Below are positions 40,301 to 41,606 of a stretch of 41,606 nt of DNA, one piece after another. A program made the translations under genes and the position numbers. Source of the DNA: Prorocentrum cordatum (taxonomy: Eukaryota; Sar; Dinophyceae; Prorocentrales; Prorocentraceae); NCBI GenBank assembly GCA_963575745.1, contig CAUYUJ010004581.1:27361-68966 (forward strand), given 5' to 3'. The stretch's first letter is position 1, and each line of letters opens with the position of its first letter. The notes under the pieces were generated by a model. It was not told where the DNA came from, ran no database searches, and worked only from the letters and a program-made list of their open reading frames with translations.

Positions 40301-40865
40301 CCATGGCGCGCAGCACGAGCTCCACCGCGCCCGCCGCGAGGAGGCCCTGCTCGCCGTCGGCCTGCAGCTGGCACAGGCGCACGCAGCCCGCCTCCAGGAC
40401 GTCGCCGGCCTGCTGCCACTACTGCCGAGTCGGGCATGTCCCTCGACAGGAGGAAGAGTCGAGAGTTTTTTGTTTGATGGTATGGTGGCGATGTGTTGAG
40501 ATTTTTGATTACCATGTTTCAATGGTATGGTGGCGACGTGTTGTGATGTTTGGTGACTATGTTTGACTGTTGTGACAAATCTTCCTCCAGCATCCGCCAG
40601 TAGGAGGACATGCCCGACCCAATACTGCTGCCCCTGGCCAGGGCCTGGGCACCGGCATGGTGTATACGCCTTGCTGGCCGGGGCCAGGCGGGGGTATAAC
40701 ACGCCATCGCAGGGTGTCCCTGGCCAGGCACCGCGGTGGTGTGCAGGTGCGCTCTGGGGACCTGGCTCTTGGACATCGCGGTGAGCACGTAGAGCAGCGG
40801 CGCCTGCGACATCGACAGCAGCATCTGCCGGTGCCTCGGAGAGGAGGTGGCGGCTTGAGACAGTG
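37388..40865 (-). CDS. Armadillo-repeat protein, five recognised exons (partial)
   Basis: Read on minus: exon a about 40865-40762 (..RQMLLSMSQAPLLYVLTAMSKSQ); exon b 40409-40209 (67 codons, AGDVLEAGCVRL..AVELVLRAMELH..SSAEGQAK); exon c 38536-38459 (26 codons, VAGAGGGKAVLRSMS..PRLQ); exon d 38146-37997 (50 codons, EVGCCALRNLAHAHSS..GVEVVVQAMRS..HPRVQ); exon e 37585-37388 (66 codons, ERACAALRLLMRDQANQ..GFLVE). All junctions are phase 0. They join broken ARM repeats into the familiar pattern, for example PRLQ|EVGCCALRNLA and HPRVQ|ERACAALRLL. Donors are GT (a), GC (b, e) and GA (c, d). ARM repeats are alpha-helical protein-interaction modules, so no specific partner can be named. The start is not clear: upstream DNA is a CGACGGA heptamer and Pro/Ala-rich sequence. 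Exons after e are not seen before the LINE at 36.4 kb. Confidence 0.75.
37586..37996 (-). other. ARM-gene intron d/e, GA-AG, 411 bp
   Basis: The donor side reads GTCCAG|GAGTCG and the acceptor side TCCGAG|GAGCGG. AGGAG is repeated at both edges, so the exact cut is ambiguous by a few bases but the frame result is the same. Confidence 0.6.
38147..38458 (-). other. ARM-gene intron c/d with TCC tract, GA-AG, 312 bp
   Basis: Donor CTGCAG|GAGCCC, acceptor CTCCGCAG|GAGGTG. On the coding strand the TCC tract (plus 38230-38350 as GGA) lies 85-200 bases upstream of the acceptor. GCAGGAG occurs at both edges. Confidence 0.6.
38514..38637. repeat. Perfect 62-bp tandem duplication containing a 3' splice site
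   Basis: 38514-38575 and 38576-38637 are identical. Each carries the ARM exon c acceptor (on minus CACGAG|GTGGCTGG) and the first 20 or so bases of the exon. Use of the upstream copy would add 62 bases and break the frame. Confidence 0.9.
38796..38939. mobile_element. Second short-element family, copy 2 (144 bp)
   Basis: Matches 21452-21594 at about 95% with a sharp loss of similarity outside (GGGGGGTGC start, CTAGTCATCACC end). It lies in the large ARM-gene intron. The internal palindrome is ATATCATGG..CCATGATAT. Confidence 0.75.
39165..39285. repeat. GAGTCGAACCT minisatellite
   Basis: About ten diverged 10-11 bp units (GAGTCGACCCC, GAGTCGAACCT). Non-coding. Confidence 0.85.
39555..39697. 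mobile_element. TIR element E (introner/MITE-like), 143 bp
   Basis: Left AGGTCGGGCATGTCCCCCAT with ACAGGCGGG; right TCCTCCTGTAGAGGGACACG continuing CCCGACTT. CGCTGGC occurs at 39544-39550 and again at 39700-39706, a clean 7-bp target-site duplication. The AT-rich interior is homologous to element C. It lies in ARM-gene intron b/c. Confidence 0.8.
40428..40618. mobile_element. TIR element F (introner/MITE-like), 191 bp
   Basis: Left AGTCGGGCATGTCCCTCGAC with AGGAGG; right CCGCCAGTAGGAGGACATGC continuing CCGAC. TACTGC at 40420-40425 and 40623-40628 is a perfect 6-bp direct repeat. The interior has two 45-bp tandem units (ATGGTATGGTGGCGAYGTGT..., 40477 and 40522). It lies inside ARM-gene intron a/b (40761-40410), its edge 18 bases from the acceptor. 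Confidence 0.8.
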
Positions 40866-40869
40866 TGCG

Positions 40870-40951
40870 GCCCGTGACCGACGACGGACGACGACCACGG
40901 ACGACGACGACGGACGACGGACGACGGACGACGGACGACGGACGACGGACG
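40870..40951. repeat. CGACGGA heptamer repeat
   Basis: (GGACGAC)n with a few variants. On minus it gives RRPSSV strings. It directly precedes ARM exon a in gene sense, so it is either 5' untranslated/intron or a low-complexity N-terminus. Confidence 0.85.
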
Positions 40952-41343
40952 AGGGCGGCTGCGTCGGCGGCGACAGTGGGCGGCGTGGGCGGCGCTGGCC
41001 TCTCGTCGGTCGGCTTCGCCCCGCCGCCCTGCCCGAGGAGCACCCCCTGCCCGGGCGCCCCGGCGGCGGCGGGGCCCGCGGGCTCCACGCCGCCGCCCGG
41101 GGCCGCGCCGACGCAGCCGCCCATGCTTGGCGGGGGGGGGGTGCTTCGCTGCGAGGCGGCGAGGCGAGCGGGGCTGGCCGCGGAGCCCCTCGCCCGAGGA
41201 GGGCCAGATGGAGGCAGCGAGGGCCCGGCTGCACGCAAGAGAGGCCCTGTGCAGGCCAGAGTGGCCTCTGCCGCGCGGCTCGCCGGTCGGCCCGTGCGCT
41301 GCACGCGGCGCGACACCGACGACCTGTGCGCCTGTCGGAGCCC

Positions 41344-41560
41344 CGAAGCATCAGGGCTGGGAGCGGCCAGGAAGAGCTACAGATGCACGCCTCGGGGGCC
41401 CACAACCAGAGCTACCCTGGACCACAGCTGTCCCGGACAACTCGGGCGCCCAAGCCTCCCAAAGCATCAGGGCTGGGGGCGGTCAGGGGCAGCTGCAGAT
41501 CGACGCCTCGGGGGCTCACAACCGGAGTAACCCCACAACTCGGGCGTCCAAGCTTGGCCC
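41344..41560. repeat. Two-copy about 115-bp direct repeat
   Basis: AAGCATCAGGGCTGGGAGCG (41346) recurs as AAGCATCAGGGCTGGGGGCG (41462). Both continue with GCACGCCTCGGGGG- or GACGCCTCGGGGG-like and CAACTCGGGCG-like blocks. 40955-41340 is very GC-rich with Ala/Pro/Gly-rich frames and no supported gene beyond the possible ARM-gene start. Confidence 0.75.
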
Positions 41561-41606
41561 CTCGTGCGGGTGGCAATGGGGGGTGACCTGACCGGGGGAT
41601 GAAGCA

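Noticed and set aside
1-41606. tRNA, rRNA, snRNA genes
   Set aside because: No cloverleaf with A/B boxes, 5S-like or spliceosomal RNA sequence was recognised by eye. A tRNAscan-SE or Infernal run would be needed to exclude them.

Overview
The window looks like nuclear DNA from a core dinoflagellate, probably a large free-living genome of the Prorocentrum or Symbiodiniaceae kind; the species cannot be fixed from sequence alone. The evidence is high GC, very high repeat content, phase-0 introns whose donors are GC, GA or GT with an AG|G motif at both edges, a LINE-like reverse transcriptase/RNase H of a type common in these genomes, lysine/glutamate-rich lineage-type proteins, and a 100-N scaffold gap at 34007-34106.

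Bases 1-24100 are almost gene-free. They hold a 320-335 bp higher-order repeat family in plus orientation (1-2470) and inverted orientation (6150-7080), hairpin repeats (3100-3900), an 18-bp minisatellite (4040-4240), and a diverged (5010-5500) and a large homogenised (15420-17945) array of one 89-90 bp satellite, both followed by the same short flank. Many long GGA/TCC triplet tracts, a GATA microsatellite (9110-9366), a 73-bp tandem array (20700-21065) and a 131-141 bp nested VNTR (22820-23668) complete it.

Bases 24100-34000 carry three same-strand (+) intron-containing genes. The first is a basic, lysine/alanine-tailed protein (24131-26499). The second is a charged coiled-coil protein (26970-30563) with an in-frame TAA and a one-base poly-A frameshift. 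The third is a transposase-like protein (31487-33974) with an in-frame TGA. It converges at the assembly gap with a minus-strand, 5'-truncated, frameshifted LINE remnant (33971-36410).

Bases 37388-40865 contain a minus-strand armadillo-repeat gene. Five exons splice in phase 0 into continuous ARM repeats.

Six short elements of 143-408 bp, bounded by about 25-bp terminal inverted repeats and mostly by 6-9 bp target-site duplications, are scattered through the window. They resemble dinoflagellate introner/MITE elements; at least one lies in an ARM-gene intron. A second short element family (two copies, about 95% identical) lies at 21452-21594 and 38796-38939. No tRNA, rRNA, CRISPR array or bacterial-type operon was seen.
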